Below the pieces are notes generated by a model that saw only the letters and a list, made by a program, of their open reading frames with translations, was not told where the DNA came from and searched no databases. Position numbers and translations under genes: made by a program. From NCBI GenBank assembly GCA_050179685.1, contig JBFXEW010000016.1:1-64000 (forward strand): a DNA stretch of 64,000 bases. The letters run 5' to 3'. Below are positions 8,993 to 17,727 of the stretch, piece by piece. Position 1 is the stretch's first letter. Each line of letters begins with the position of its first letter. This DNA is from GWE2-40-63 sp050179685 (GTDB taxonomy: Bacteria > Bacteroidota > Bacteroidia > Bacteroidales > SZUA-534).

Positions 8993-9730
8993 CTAGATAA
9001 AGAAGTCGAAGCGTTCTTTGTGGGTTTTGTCGTACACGTCGCGACTAAACATAAAGAGTTGAGCCGGTTTGTGCGCAACGCCTACCTGTTTTTCTTTTAA
9101 GGGAACCACATAATTCGTTTGCGATACTTTTTTTCTGAAATTTCGTTTGTCGAATTGGGTTCCCAACACGGCTTCGTAAAGTTTTTGCATCTGCGTAAGC
9201 GTAAATTTTACCGGCAGTAATTCAAACCCGATAGGCTCGTGCCGAACTTTATACCGCAAATGTTCCAATGCTTTTTGTAATATTTGTTCGTGATCGTAAG
9301 CCAGGTTACGAACTTCGTTTACCGGATACCAGGCTACTTTTCTTCCTTTTTGTATGATGGGCACATCGGTCGATGGCAAAAGCGAATAATAACCCACGGT
9401 TACCACCCGCTTGCTAAAAACGTCGCCAAATTGTTCGAGCCAAAGCTGATCGTTGGGATGCTCAAGCCGATCGAGAGCTCCAAAGGTGTAAAATTGTTCC
9501 AGTACCAGATTGTTTAAGCCGGTTAAGTCGAAAACAATTCTTGCGGCAGCCTCGTCCAATTCTTCATCTTTATAAATGTGATAGCCGGTGAGTGTAAGAT
9601 CGGTGAAAAGTATTTTATCGGAATTGGCTTCGTTCATGGTTCGTTCTACAAGCAGTACTTTAAGTTGTTCGGAATCAAAACCAAAAACTACACAATCTAC
9701 ACTAATGTTATTCATTAATTCTCGTCCCAT
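8993..9730 (-). CDS. Nudix-fold transcriptional regulator of the cellobiose operon (AraR/NrtR-like)
   Basis: A 245-residue protein with an N-terminal Nudix-like domain (SVDCVVFGFDSEQLKVLLVER) and a C-terminal winged-helix region (GFELLPVKFTLTQMQKLYEAVLG...NFRKKVSQTNYVVP). The Nudix box is degenerate: where the motif needs REUxEE the sequence reads RIVFDL, so the metal-binding glutamates are lost and hydrolysis is unlikely. It is a paralogue of the araR product at 42190, sharing 'CVxFGFD', 'PIGFELLP' and 'FRxKxx'. Nudix-fold AraR of Bacteroides thetaiotaomicron is an established sugar-responsive repressor. As first gene of a transporter/phosphorylase operon it probably senses cellobiose or a phosphorylated product. 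ATG at 9730 is used; a second ATG at 9715 is possible. Confidence 0.85.
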   Translation of the reverse strand: MGRELMNNISVDCVVFGFDSEQLKVLLVERTMNEANSDKILFTDLTLTGYHIYKDEELDEAAARIVFDLTGLNNLVLEQFYTFGALDRLEHPNDQLWLEQFGDVFSKRVVTVGYYSLLPSTDVPIIQKGRKVAWYPVNEVRNLAYDHEQILQKALEHLRYKVRHEPIGFELLPVKFTLTQMQKLYEAVLGTQFDKRNFRKKVSQTNYVVPLKEKQVGVAHKPAQLFMFSRDVYDKTHKERFDFFI

Positions 9731-9764
9731 CTGTTTTCTATTATTTTATTATTTATACTTGAAC

Positions 9765-9777
9765 AGGGTTGAACCCT
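9765..9777 (-). promoter_or_regulatory. Candidate operator: 13-bp palindrome
   Basis: AGGGTTGAACCCT is a perfect palindrome around a central G, 35 nt before the regulator start and downstream of the predicted promoter. It is a plausible autoregulatory site for the Nudix-type regulator. Inference only. Confidence 0.4.
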
Positions 9778-9796
9778 TGTATAAAAGTATGAAATT

Positions 9797-9828
9797 AACA
9801 TTCTTTAAACCGTAGATTAACGAATGTT
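9797..9828 (-). promoter_or_regulatory. Candidate operator: AACATTC/GAATGTT inverted repeat
   Basis: Seven-base arms at 9797-9803 and 9822-9828 are separated by 18 bp, so the arm centres lie 25 bp apart. The repeat lies between the -7 box and the start codon of the Nudix regulator, where a bound repressor could block elongation. Confidence 0.35.
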
Positions 9829-9861
9829 TTTTAAAAGTGTTAAAGATACACATTGTTGATG

Positions 9862-9896
9862 CAAATATAGTTTTTATAACTATGGATGCAAGCAAA
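9862..9896 (-). promoter_or_regulatory. Promoter of the cellobiose operon (minus strand)
   Basis: On the minus strand TATATTTG (9869-9862) matches TAnnTTTG exactly, and a TTTG (9896-9893) lies upstream with 23 bp between them, slightly longer than usual. It would give a leader of roughly 120-130 nt before the ATG at 9730. The leader carries both candidate operators. Confidence 0.5.
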
Positions 9897-9898
9897 AA

Positions 9899-10285
9899 GT
9901 GGCTTTTTGTTAGAGCGATTGTTTCTATGGTTTTATAATTAGTCGAAGGGGAAAGTAAGTTTTACCTGAAAGGATTGTAGTTTGGTTTAATTCAATCATT
10001 GTTGCCTAACAATAGATTCCTGAAGCAAATTCGATGAGCGCTTGCTAAAATTTGGAAAAGAATGGCTGAAGTTCTGCATTTTTTTTCCATTTTTGATTTG
10101 TGAAACTTAAATTTCAATAACGTAGTGCCTTGAAATTTGTTAGTTGAACAATCCCGCCATTGGCGGAGGGTAAATAACCTAGTAGTTCAGCCTGACATCT
10201 GGACTGGGCTGCTGAGAAATTGTTTCTTATCCCGATAATTGTCGGGATGCTTTGGGGTTTTATACCCGTGATTGGTAATTTTATT
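9899..10285. other. Non-coding stretch before recG with two short palindromes
   Basis: No gene is visible. CCGCC-ATT-GGCGG at 10154-10166 and ATCCCGA-TAATTG-TCGGGAT at 10229-10248 are small palindromes of the kind scattered between genes in this phylum. The second lies within the N-terminal extension that would exist if recG started at 10220, which argues for the later ATG at 10286. Confidence 0.55.
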
Positions 10286-12391
10286 ATGGCAAACATACTC
10301 GACGAGAATATTACTTACCTGAAAGGTGTTGGTACAGCCCGTGCTAACCTATTGGCCAGCGAACTGGGGATTAAAACCTATTACGATTTGCTGAACCATT
10401 TTCCCTATAAGTACCTCGATCGCACCAAATTCTATACGGTCAGGGAATTAAACAGCGACATGAATTACATTCAGCTCAGGGGAAAAATTCTGAATGTTGA
10501 AGTGCTGGGCGAAAAGCGAAAACAACGTATTGTGGCCTCCTTCTTCGATGGAACCGGAACCCTAAAGCTGGTTTGGTTTCAGGGTATAAAATGGGTTCAG
10601 CAACAAGTGGTTCCCGGTAAAGAGTATGTTATTTTTGGAAAGCCTTCGGAATTCAATGGAATGCTGAACTTTATGCATCCTGAAATTGAACTTGTCGATA
10701 ATTTTAAGGATAAACCCGATTTTTCGTTGCAGGCCTTGTACAATACAACGGAGAAAATGAAATCGAAGTTTCTGAATTCAAAAGCCATTCACAAACTGCA
10801 ACAAAACCTGCTTCCGCTTTTAAAAGGAAAACTCATCGAATCGTTACCGGCTTATTTAATTGAACAACACAAATTACTGCATCGCTACGATGCTTTGTAT
10901 AATATTCACCTGCCCCAGAGTCTTGAACTATTGCAAAAAGCACAGTTTCGCCTGAAGTTCGAAGAGTTGTTTTACATTCAGCTAAAACTTTTGCGTTTAA
11001 AGCATTACCAAACCACCAGTCTGGGAGGTTTTCGTTTTGAGCGGGTGGGCGATATGTTCAATACTTTTTTTAAGCGTTACCTGCCTTTTGAATTAACCCA
11101 GGCGCAAAAACGGGTGCTACGCGAAATACGACAGGATACCAATACGGGTCACCAAATGAACCGGCTTTTACAGGGCGATGTGGGCAGTGGAAAAACCCTG
11201 GTTGCACTAATGTCGATGCTTTTAGCCATCGATAATGGGTTTCAGGCTTGTTTGATGGCTCCTACCGAAATTCTGGCCAATCAGCATTTTAAAAGCATTA
11301 CCGAATTGCTCGACGGTTTGGGAGTTAAAGTAGAACTTTTAACCGGCTCAACCCGACAAAGTAAGCGGCGTTTAATTCATGCCGATTTGGTAGCGGGCGA
11401 AATTCATATTTTAATTGGTACACACGCATTAATTGAAGATACCGTTCAGTTTAAAAATCTGGGATTTGTTGTTATCGACGAGCAGCATCGCTTTGGCGTG
11501 GCACAACGGGCCCGTTTGTGGAAGAAAAATGTAAATCCGCCTCATGTGCTGGTAATGACCGCTACTCCCATTCCCCGAACGCTTGCTATGACTCTTTATG
11601 GCGATTTGGACGTTTCAGTAATTGACGAATTGCCTCCGGGACGTAAAGCTGTGAAAACCTTACATTATAACGATTCCAAGCGACTGCGGGTTTTTGGTTT
11701 TATTAAAGAACAAATCGCCTTAGGCCGGCAGGTTTATATCGTTTATCCGCTGATAAAGGAATCGGAAGCCATGGATTATAAGGATTTGGAAGACGGGCTG
11801 GAAAGCATTTCCCGGGCTTTTCCGCCTCCCGACTATGCCATTAGTGTGGTTCACGGAAAGATGAAACCCGAGGAGAAAGATAAGGCTATGGATTTGTTTG
11901 TTCGCCGGCAAACGCAGCTAATGATTGCAACCACAGTTATCGAGGTTGGAGTAAATGTTCCCAATGCTTCGGTAATGGTGATTGAAAGTGCCGAACGTTT
12001 TGGACTTTCGCAGTTGCACCAGTTACGCGGCAGGGTAGGGCGTGGAGCTGACCAGTCGTATTGCATTCTGATGACAGGAAACAAACTGACAAGCGATGGT
12101 CGCACCCGGATTAAAACCATGGTTGAAACCAACGACGGATTTGAGATTTCGGAAGTCGATTTGAAACTGCGGGGCCCCGGCGACTTGGAAGGAACACAAC
12201 AAAGTGGCATTCCCCTCGATTTGAAGATTGCAAACTTAGGACGCGATTCGCAGATTTTAACCTTTGCACGCCAGGTGGCACAAGATGTTTTGGCCGATGA
12301 TCCCCGGCTGGCGAAATCTGAAAATTTTGTAGTAAAGAAGCAGATGGAACTGAAGTGGAAATATGAATTCAATTGGAGTTTGATATCCTGA
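10286..12391 (+). CDS. recG: ATP-dependent DNA helicase RecG
   Basis: A 701-residue helicase that remodels stalled replication forks and branched recombination intermediates. The N-terminal wedge/OB domain begins ANILDENITYLKGVGTARANLL and includes YIQLRGKILNVE. The helicase core has Walker A GDVGSGKT (about residue 297), a DEQHRFG box (DExH motif II), the TATPIPRT motif III and 'QLRGRVGRG' motif VI. The C-terminal 'LKLRGPGDLEGTQQSG' is typical of RecG. The frame is open back to 10220, but the first 22 residues there are hydrophobic, unlike RecG, and span an intergenic palindrome. I therefore start at ATG 10286, which matches the family length. It is transcribed alone, diverging from the cellobiose operon. 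Confidence 0.95.
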   Translation: MANILDENITYLKGVGTARANLLASELGIKTYYDLLNHFPYKYLDRTKFYTVRELNSDMNYIQLRGKILNVEVLGEKRKQRIVASFFDGTGTLKLVWFQGIKWVQQQVVPGKEYVIFGKPSEFNGMLNFMHPEIELVDNFKDKPDFSLQALYNTTEKMKSKFLNSKAIHKLQQNLLPLLKGKLIESLPAYLIEQHKLLHRYDALYNIHLPQSLELLQKAQFRLKFEELFYIQLKLLRLKHYQTTSLGGFRFERVGDMFNTFFKRYLPFELTQAQKRVLREIRQDTNTGHQMNRLLQGDVGSGKTLVALMSMLLAIDNGFQACLMAPTEILANQHFKSITELLDGLGVKVELLTGSTRQSKRRLIHADLVAGEIHILIGTHALIEDTVQFKNLGFVVIDEQHRFGVAQRARLWKKNVNPPHVLVMTATPIPRTLAMTLYGDLDVSVIDELPPGRKAVKTLHYNDSKRLRVFGFIKEQIALGRQVYIVYPLIKESEAMDYKDLEDGLESISRAFPPPDYAISVVHGKMKPEEKDKAMDLFVRRQTQLMIATTVIEVGVNVPNASVMVIESAERFGLSQLHQLRGRVGRGADQSYCILMTGNKLTSDGRTRIKTMVETNDGFEISEVDLKLRGPGDLEGTQQSGIPLDLKIANLGRDSQILTFARQVAQDVLADDPRLAKSENFVVKKQMELKWKYEFNWSLIS

Positions 12392-12722
12392 TTATTGTTG
12401 CTTTTTTTTGACAGGTTTGCTTGTGAACTATTACTAAAAAGCCGTTTTCTTATTTGGTTTGATTATAAATAAGCGTTGGAATTGATTTTTAAGAGCATAT
12501 ATTCGGGTTGATTTACATCGGTTTTTTTATTGATGCAAAACCAAATGTATAATTGTAAATAGTTTTTATGCTCACATAATCAGGCAAATAATTCATTAAT
12601 GTATGTAGATAATTCACTATTTAAAATCATCCTAAATTAGCTTTAAGCGGTGAAAAAGAAATGCAGACGTTTCCAAAACATTTACAAACATTATACTTTT
12701 GCCTCAAAATAGTGGGAAGGTA
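12392..12722 (+). promoter_or_regulatory. Intergenic region with the rnf operon promoter
   Basis: No gene is visible. TACTTTTG at 12694-12701 is an exact TAnnTTTG -7 box, and a weaker -33-like GTTTCC lies at 12669-12674. Transcription would begin near 12706-12709, so a TTG start at 12699 for the next gene would lie inside its own promoter; this decides the ATG at 12723. The rest is A/T-rich with no strong structure. Confidence 0.6.
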
Positions 12723-13136
12723 ATGAAAGACGGAACCATATCACATCAGGGCTTTGTTGAATCGGTAACCAACGATTTGGTAAAGGTGCGAATTACCAGC
12801 ATGTCGGCGTGTTCCGCCTGTCATGCCAAAGGAGCATGCAATGCCTCCGATCAGGAAGAGAAAATTATTGATGCCCTGTCGAGCGGGAAAACCTTAAAAG
12901 TAGGCGATTGGGTTACGGTTTGGGCCCGGGAATCGATGGGATTTAAAGCCTTATTTTTGGGATACCTGTTACCTTTTCTTCTGGTTCTTACCACATTAAT
13001 TATTTGTACTTCACTTAATTTATCAGAAATAAAAGCCGGGCTATTTTCGCTGGCTGTTTTAATTCCTTATTATACGGTATTGTATTTTACCCGCGATATC
13101 GTAAAGAAATCGTTTATTTTCGAAATCAAACAATAA
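12723..13136 (+). CDS. rseC: RseC/MucC-like redox regulator at the head of the rnf operon
   Basis: A 137-residue membrane protein of the RseC/MucC family. A cytoplasmic N-terminal region carries a cysteine cluster (CSACHAKGACNAS) that could bind an Fe-S cluster, followed by two transmembrane helices (FLGYLLPFLLVLTTLIICTS and AGLFSLAVLIPYYTVLYF). RseC is linked to Rnf/Rsx function and SoxR reduction in Proteobacteria, and RseC-like genes regularly precede rnfB in Bacteroidota. A GGAAGG lies just before the ATG and the promoter box lies 22 nt upstream. It is separated from rnfB by 12 nt, so it is co-transcribed. Its biochemical role in this phylum is not established. Confidence 0.8.
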   Translation: MKDGTISHQGFVESVTNDLVKVRITSMSACSACHAKGACNASDQEEKIIDALSSGKTLKVGDWVTVWARESMGFKALFLGYLLPFLLVLTTLIICTSLNLSEIKAGLFSLAVLIPYYTVLYFTRDIVKKSFIFEIKQ

Positions 13137-13148
13137 ATATTTGGTTAT

Positions 13149-14030
13149 ATGAGCATTACAGTTATTTATACCATTCTTTCGTTAAGTGCTTTGGGAGTAG
13201 CTGCCGCCATTATTCTTTATTTTGTGGCACAAAAATTCAAAGTAGTTGAAGATCCCCGCATCGACGAAGTGGAAGGCATGCTTCCGGGGGCAAACTGCGG
13301 TGGTTGCGGATTTCCGGGTTGCCGGGGATTTGCTGAAGCCATGGTAAAAGCCGACGATATTTCAAACCTAAACTGTCCGGTTTCTGATGCTGCAGGCATG
13401 ACAGCCATTGCAACTTATCTGGGACATACCGCAAATATTACCGAACCCCAGGTGGCCGTAGTTCGCTGTAACGGAACCTGCGAGTTTCGTCCAAAAGTAA
13501 ATCACTACGATGGTGCCGGTTCGTGCGCTATTTCAGCGGCTTTGTATTCGGGCGATACCGGTTGTAGTTATGGTTGTCTGGGCGAAGGCGATTGCGTAGC
13601 GGCCTGTAAATTCGATGCCATGTATATGGATCCGGTTACCGGCTTGCCAGTAATTATCGAGGAGAATTGCGTAGCCTGCGGTGCTTGTGTTAAAGCCTGT
13701 CCAAAAGATATTATTGAACTCAGAAACGTAGGGAAAAAGAGCCGGCGTATTTTTGTCTCGTGTGTGAATAAAGACAAAGGCGGCGTGGCTAAAAAATCGT
13801 GCGAAGTAGCTTGTATTGGATGCAGCAAATGTTTTAATGTTTGTCCGTTCGAAGCTATCACTATGGCAAACAACCTGGCTTACATCGATTACAATAAATG
13901 TAAATTGTGTCGCAAGTGTGTTGAGGTTTGTCCAACCAATGCCATTCACGAGATTAACTTTCCACCCCGTAAACCTGCAAAAGTTGCAGACATTGCCGGT
14001 GAAGCAAAGGCTGAAGAAAACAATGCATAA
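13149..14030 (+). CDS. rnfB: Rnf complex subunit B, iron-sulphur protein
   Basis: A 293-residue subunit of the ion-pumping ferredoxin:NAD+ oxidoreductase. One N-terminal transmembrane helix (residues about 3-26) is followed by the NCGGCGFPGCRGFAEA cluster typical of RnfB. It continues with several ferredoxin-like Cys groups: CxxC...CSYGCLGEGDC, CVACGACVKACP, CIGCSKCFNVCP and CKLCRKCVEVCP. It is longer than the enterobacterial protein because of the extra clusters, as in other anaerobes. It passes electrons between ferredoxin and the membrane subunits. It lies 12 nt after rseC and 19 nt before rnfC. Confidence 0.95.
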   Translation: MSITVIYTILSLSALGVAAAIILYFVAQKFKVVEDPRIDEVEGMLPGANCGGCGFPGCRGFAEAMVKADDISNLNCPVSDAAGMTAIATYLGHTANITEPQVAVVRCNGTCEFRPKVNHYDGAGSCAISAALYSGDTGCSYGCLGEGDCVAACKFDAMYMDPVTGLPVIIEENCVACGACVKACPKDIIELRNVGKKSRRIFVSCVNKDKGGVAKKSCEVACIGCSKCFNVCPFEAITMANNLAYIDYNKCKLCRKCVEVCPTNAIHEINFPPRKPAKVADIAGEAKAEENNA

Positions 14031-14049
14031 TCTATAAATAGGAGATTCT

Positions 14050-15381
14050 ATGTTAAAAACATTTAAAAAAGGTGGTGTTCATCCGGCTGAGAATAAGTTT
14101 TCGGCCCATGCTCCTATTGTTACCGCCGAATTACCTAAAGTTGCCATTATTCCCCTGGGACAGCATATTGGAGCACCTGCAAGCCCACTGGTACAAAAAG
14201 GCGACGAGGTTAAAGTCGGGCAACTGATTGCTCAAAGCAGTGGGTTTGTTTCGGCAAATATTCACGCTTCCGTTTCCGGAAAAGTGCTTAAAGTTGACAG
14301 CGCCATGGATGCCAGCGGTTTTTCGCGTCAGGCAGTTCATATTACGGTCGATGGCGACGAATGGCTTGATACCATTGATCGTTCACCGGAAATTGTTAAA
14401 GAAATAAAAGCAACTCCTGAAGAGATAATTAAAAAAGTTCAGGAAGCAGGAATTGTAGGGCTTGGTGGAGCAACTTTTCCCTCGCACATCAAACTTTCGG
14501 TTCCTCCGGGCAAAAAAGCCGAAGTACTTTTAATTAACGGGGTAGAGTGTGAGCCTTATCTTACAGCCGACCACCGCTTAATGATTGAAAAAGGCGAGGA
14601 AGTGCTTATTGGAACCAAATTGCTGATGATGGCTTTGGGCGTTACCAAGGCTTACGTAGGCATCGAAAATAACAAACCCGATGCAATCAGCCATTTAAAA
14701 GAAATAGCAGCTGCTTATGAAGGAATTGAAATAGTTCCTTTAAAAGTGAAATATCCGCAGGGAGGTGAAAAACAACTGATAAAAGCGGTTATTAACCGCG
14801 AGGTTCCATCGGGAGCTTTACCCATCGATGTTGGCGCCGTGGTTCATAATGTGGGAACTGCATTTGCCGTTTACGAAGCGGTGCAAAAAAACAAACCATT
14901 GTTTGAGCGTGTGGTTACCGTTACCGGAAAATCGGTAAAAAATCCTTCTAACTTCCTGGTTCGCATCGGAACCCCAACCAGCCAGCTGATTGAAGCTGCG
15001 GGCGGTGTTCCCGAAGATACCGGTAAGGTGGTAAGTGGTGGCCCCATGATGGGAAAAGCCTTAAAATCGTTGGATGCTCCCATTGCAAAGGGTTCGTCAG
15101 GCGTTTTGCTTTTTCAGGAAGCGGAATCAGGCCGTCGTCAGGTAGAACCCTGCATACGCTGTGGCAAATGTGTGTCGGTTTGTCCCATGGGCTTAGAACC
15201 CTTTTTGCTGATGACTTATTCCGAAAAACAAATGTGGGAAGAGTCAGAACAAGAGCGTACCATGGATTGCATTGAATGTGGTTCGTGCATGTACACCTGT
15301 CCGGCCGACCGTCCATTGCTCGATTACATCCGTTTGGGAAAAGCAAAAGTAGGTAACATCATCAGAACTCGTAAACAATAA
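14050..15381 (+). CDS. rnfC: Rnf complex subunit C, NADH-binding
   Basis: A 443-residue peripheral subunit carrying the NAD(H)/FMN site. 'GGVHPAENK' at the start, 'GLGGATFPSHIKL', 'LLINGVECEPYLTADHR' and 'YPQGGEKQLI' are signature RnfC/NuoF-like motifs. Two [4Fe-4S] motifs, CIRCGKCVSVCPMGLEP and CIECGSCMYTCPADRP, lie near the C-terminus. The length is close to the short RnfC of anaerobes, without the long alanine/lysine-rich tail of E. coli RsxC. A GGAG lies 10 nt before the ATG. Co-transcribed with the other rnf genes. Confidence 0.95.
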   Translation: MLKTFKKGGVHPAENKFSAHAPIVTAELPKVAIIPLGQHIGAPASPLVQKGDEVKVGQLIAQSSGFVSANIHASVSGKVLKVDSAMDASGFSRQAVHITVDGDEWLDTIDRSPEIVKEIKATPEEIIKKVQEAGIVGLGGATFPSHIKLSVPPGKKAEVLLINGVECEPYLTADHRLMIEKGEEVLIGTKLLMMALGVTKAYVGIENNKPDAISHLKEIAAAYEGIEIVPLKVKYPQGGEKQLIKAVINREVPSGALPIDVGAVVHNVGTAFAVYEAVQKNKPLFERVVTVTGKSVKNPSNFLVRIGTPTSQLIEAAGGVPEDTGKVVSGGPMMGKALKSLDAPIAKGSSGVLLFQEAESGRRQVEPCIRCGKCVSVCPMGLEPFLLMTYSEKQMWEESEQERTMDCIECGSCMYTCPADRPLLDYIRLGKAKVGNIIRTRKQ

Positions 15382-15397
15382 CCATAATTGCATTAAC

Positions 15398-16399
15398 ATG
15401 GATAGATTACTACATGTAGCACCCTCGCCCCATATTGCCGGCGAGTATTCTGTAAAGAAGATAATGTTTGGGGTAATACTGGCTTTAGTGCCAGCCTTGG
15501 CTACTTCCATCTACTTTTTTGGAATGGGAGCCATAATAGTTACCCTTACAGCCATTATAAGTTGTGTGGCTTTTGAATACCTGATTCAGAAGTTTATTTT
15601 AAAAACCACACCAAAAATCAGTGACGGTTCGGCCATCTTAACCGGATTGTTGTTGGCTTTTAACGTTCCCAGTAATTTGCCTTTAGGAATTATCATCATC
15701 GGAGCTTTGGTTTCCATAGGTATTGGTAAACTATCGTTTGGTGGTTTGGGACAAAACCCATTTAACCCGGCTTTGGTTGGTCGTGTGTTTTTATTGATTT
15801 CGTTCCCGGTTCAAATGACCAGCTGGCCTGTACCAAAGGGATTTGCTACCGGATATGCCGATTCAATTACCGGAGCTACTCCGCTGGCTTTGGTAAAAGA
15901 AGGCGTTGGGAATGGTGAAAAAATAAGTGAAATGATTGGAATTCCGCAGCACATGGAACTGTTTTACGGTCACATGGGCGGAAGTATGGGTGAAGTTAGC
16001 GCCATTGCCTTGCTATTGGGTTTTGCCTTTATGCTTTACCGAAAAATAATTACCTGGCACATTCCCGTGTTTTTAATTGGAACCATATTTGCCTTTACCG
16101 GAATTTTGAATCTGAGCAATCCTGAAAAATTTGCCGATCCTGTTTTCCATATTCTTACGGGAGGTGTAATGCTGGGAGCTATTTTTATGGCTACCGATAT
16201 GGTTACTTCGCCCATGAACCCGAAAGGCATGGCCATTTTTGCTATTGGAATTGGTGTAATTACCGTATTGATACGGATTTTTGGAGCTTATCCCGAGGGA
16301 ATTTCCTTTGCCATTCTGATAATGAATGCATTTGTTCCCATCATTAACCGCTACATAAAACCTAAACGCTTTGGAGAGGAGGTAAAAAATGGCAAGTAA
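15398..16399 (+). CDS. rnfD: Rnf complex subunit D, flavinylated membrane protein
   Basis: A 333-residue integral membrane subunit with about nine to ten helices. It opens LLHVAPSPHIAGEYSVKKIM, a typical RnfD/NqrB start. 'GGLGQNPFNPALVGRVF' and the flavinylation motif DSITGATPL (about residue 165), whose threonine binds FMN covalently in the family, are both present. The C-terminal half includes 'DMVTSPMNPKG' and 'EGISFAILIMNAFVP'. It probably forms the ion channel with RnfA, RnfE and RnfG. The last 11 bases overlap the start of rnfG. Confidence 0.95.
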   Translation: MDRLLHVAPSPHIAGEYSVKKIMFGVILALVPALATSIYFFGMGAIIVTLTAIISCVAFEYLIQKFILKTTPKISDGSAILTGLLLAFNVPSNLPLGIIIIGALVSIGIGKLSFGGLGQNPFNPALVGRVFLLISFPVQMTSWPVPKGFATGYADSITGATPLALVKEGVGNGEKISEMIGIPQHMELFYGHMGGSMGEVSAIALLLGFAFMLYRKIITWHIPVFLIGTIFAFTGILNLSNPEKFADPVFHILTGGVMLGAIFMATDMVTSPMNPKGMAIFAIGIGVITVLIRIFGAYPEGISFAILIMNAFVPIINRYIKPKRFGEEVKNGK

Positions 16400-17132
16400 A
16401 AAAGAATCGACATTTATAAACATGGTACTGGCCTTACTTATAGTATCGCTGGTAGCATCGGCCACCCTGGGATTTGTTTACGAATCGACTAAAGAACCCA
16501 TTGCAGCGGCTCAATTAAATAAAAAGCTTAATGCCATAAAAGAAGTTGTTCCTGCATTTGATAATGATCCGAATGCCGAGATGTTTTTGATTGAAGTTGA
16601 AGGGGGCGAAGCACTGGAAGTTTATCCGGCAAAAATGGGCGGACAAATGGTTGGTGCTGCGGTTAAAACTTATACCAATTTAGGTTTTTCCGGATTAATC
16701 CGGGTTATGGTTGGATTTACCCCCGATGGAAGCATCTACAATTACCAGGTACTGGAACATAAAGAAACACCCGGATTGGGAACCAAAATGGACGATTGGT
16801 TTAAACCCGTTGTGGTTACCGATTCGTTACCAAAAGAAGCCTCATTTTTCGATTGGCTGTTTGGTATCAAACCCGGTTCAGGTGGTGATGGAAAAGTTAT
16901 TGTAGGGAAAAATCCGGCCCAAATGAATTTAACCGTAAGTAAAGATGGTGGCGATGTAGATGCCATTACCGCTGCAACCATCAGTTCACGTGCATTTTTA
17001 GATGCGGTAAGTCGTGCCTACAACGGATATGTGAAAGAAAGTAAGGCCTTAGAAAATAGTGCCAACCCGGCCGATTCATCAACAGTTCATACTGAAGTTG
17101 AAGAAATGGCTCAAAACAAAGGAGGTAACTAA
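16389..17132 (+). CDS. rnfG: Rnf complex subunit G, flavinylated periplasmic subunit
   Basis: A 247-residue subunit with one N-terminal transmembrane helix (FINMVLALLIVSLVASATLGFVY) and a periplasmic FMN-binding domain. The flavin attachment region reads VDAITAATISSRAF near residue 195, matching the (S/T)xAT(S/T)-type motif recognised by ApbE. 'KETPGLGTKMDDW' is another conserved block. It begins inside rnfD (11-bp overlap) and its stop overlaps the rnfE start by one base, so translation of D, G and E is coupled. The acidic C-terminal tail after residue 215 is probably disordered. Confidence 0.95.
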   Translation: MASKKESTFINMVLALLIVSLVASATLGFVYESTKEPIAAAQLNKKLNAIKEVVPAFDNDPNAEMFLIEVEGGEALEVYPAKMGGQMVGAAVKTYTNLGFSGLIRVMVGFTPDGSIYNYQVLEHKETPGLGTKMDDWFKPVVVTDSLPKEASFFDWLFGIKPGSGGDGKVIVGKNPAQMNLTVSKDGGDVDAITAATISSRAFLDAVSRAYNGYVKESKALENSANPADSSTVHTEVEEMAQNKGGN

Positions 17133-17716
17133 TGAATCAGATGAAGAATTTTACCAAAGGATTTTTAAAAGAGAATCCGGTATTCGTACTTTTATTAGGA
17201 ATGTGTCCAACCCTTGGGGTTACTACTACAGCCGTAAATGGCCTGGGTATGGGACTGGCAACTACTTTTGTTTTGTTGATGGCAAACATTGTGGTTTCAC
17301 TGGTTAAAAACGGAATCCCCGATAAGGTACGTATTCCTGCTTTTATTGTTATTATAGCCTCGTTTGTAACAGTGGTTGAACTTACCATGCAAGCCTACCT
17401 TCCCTCGCTGTTTGAAAGTCTCGGCTTGTTTATTCCGCTTATCGTGGTAAACTGTATTGTGTTGGGACGCGCCGAAGCATTTGCCTCAAAAAATAATGTA
17501 TTATCATCGGCCATCGATGGTTTAGGCATGGGATTAGGTTTTACTTTTGCTTTAACATTATTGGGAGCTGTTCGCGAATTTTTTGGTTCTGGAATGGTTT
17601 TCGGATTTCAGCTATTCGATTCCAATTATGGCATGCTGGTATTTATTCTGGCTCCCGGAGCATTTATAGCATTGGGATATCTTATTTTACTTGTTAACAA
17701 ACTGAATAAAGCTTAG
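17132..17716 (+). CDS. rnfE: Rnf complex subunit E
   Basis: A 194-residue membrane subunit with six predicted helices, homologous to RnfA but in opposite topology. 'NPVFVLLLGMCPTLGVTTTAVNGLGMGLATTFVL' and 'VNCIVLGRAEAFAS' are diagnostic; the cysteines in each half bind the intramembrane Fe-S cluster shared with RnfA. The start codon overlaps the rnfG stop (TAATG) and the gene is followed 11 nt later by rnfA, with AGGAGG in the gap. Confidence 0.95.
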   Translation: MNQMKNFTKGFLKENPVFVLLLGMCPTLGVTTTAVNGLGMGLATTFVLLMANIVVSLVKNGIPDKVRIPAFIVIIASFVTVVELTMQAYLPSLFESLGLFIPLIVVNCIVLGRAEAFASKNNVLSSAIDGLGMGLGFTFALTLLGAVREFFGSGMVFGFQLFDSNYGMLVFILAPGAFIALGYLILLVNKLNKA

Positions 17717-17727
17717 GAGGAAGATAT

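Noticed and set aside
10220..10285. Upstream start for recG
   Set aside because: It adds 22 hydrophobic residues absent from RecG and spans an intergenic palindrome; ATG 10286 fits the family.
12699..12722. TTG start for the RseC-like gene
   Set aside because: It lies within the TACTTTTG promoter box, so it would not be transcribed.
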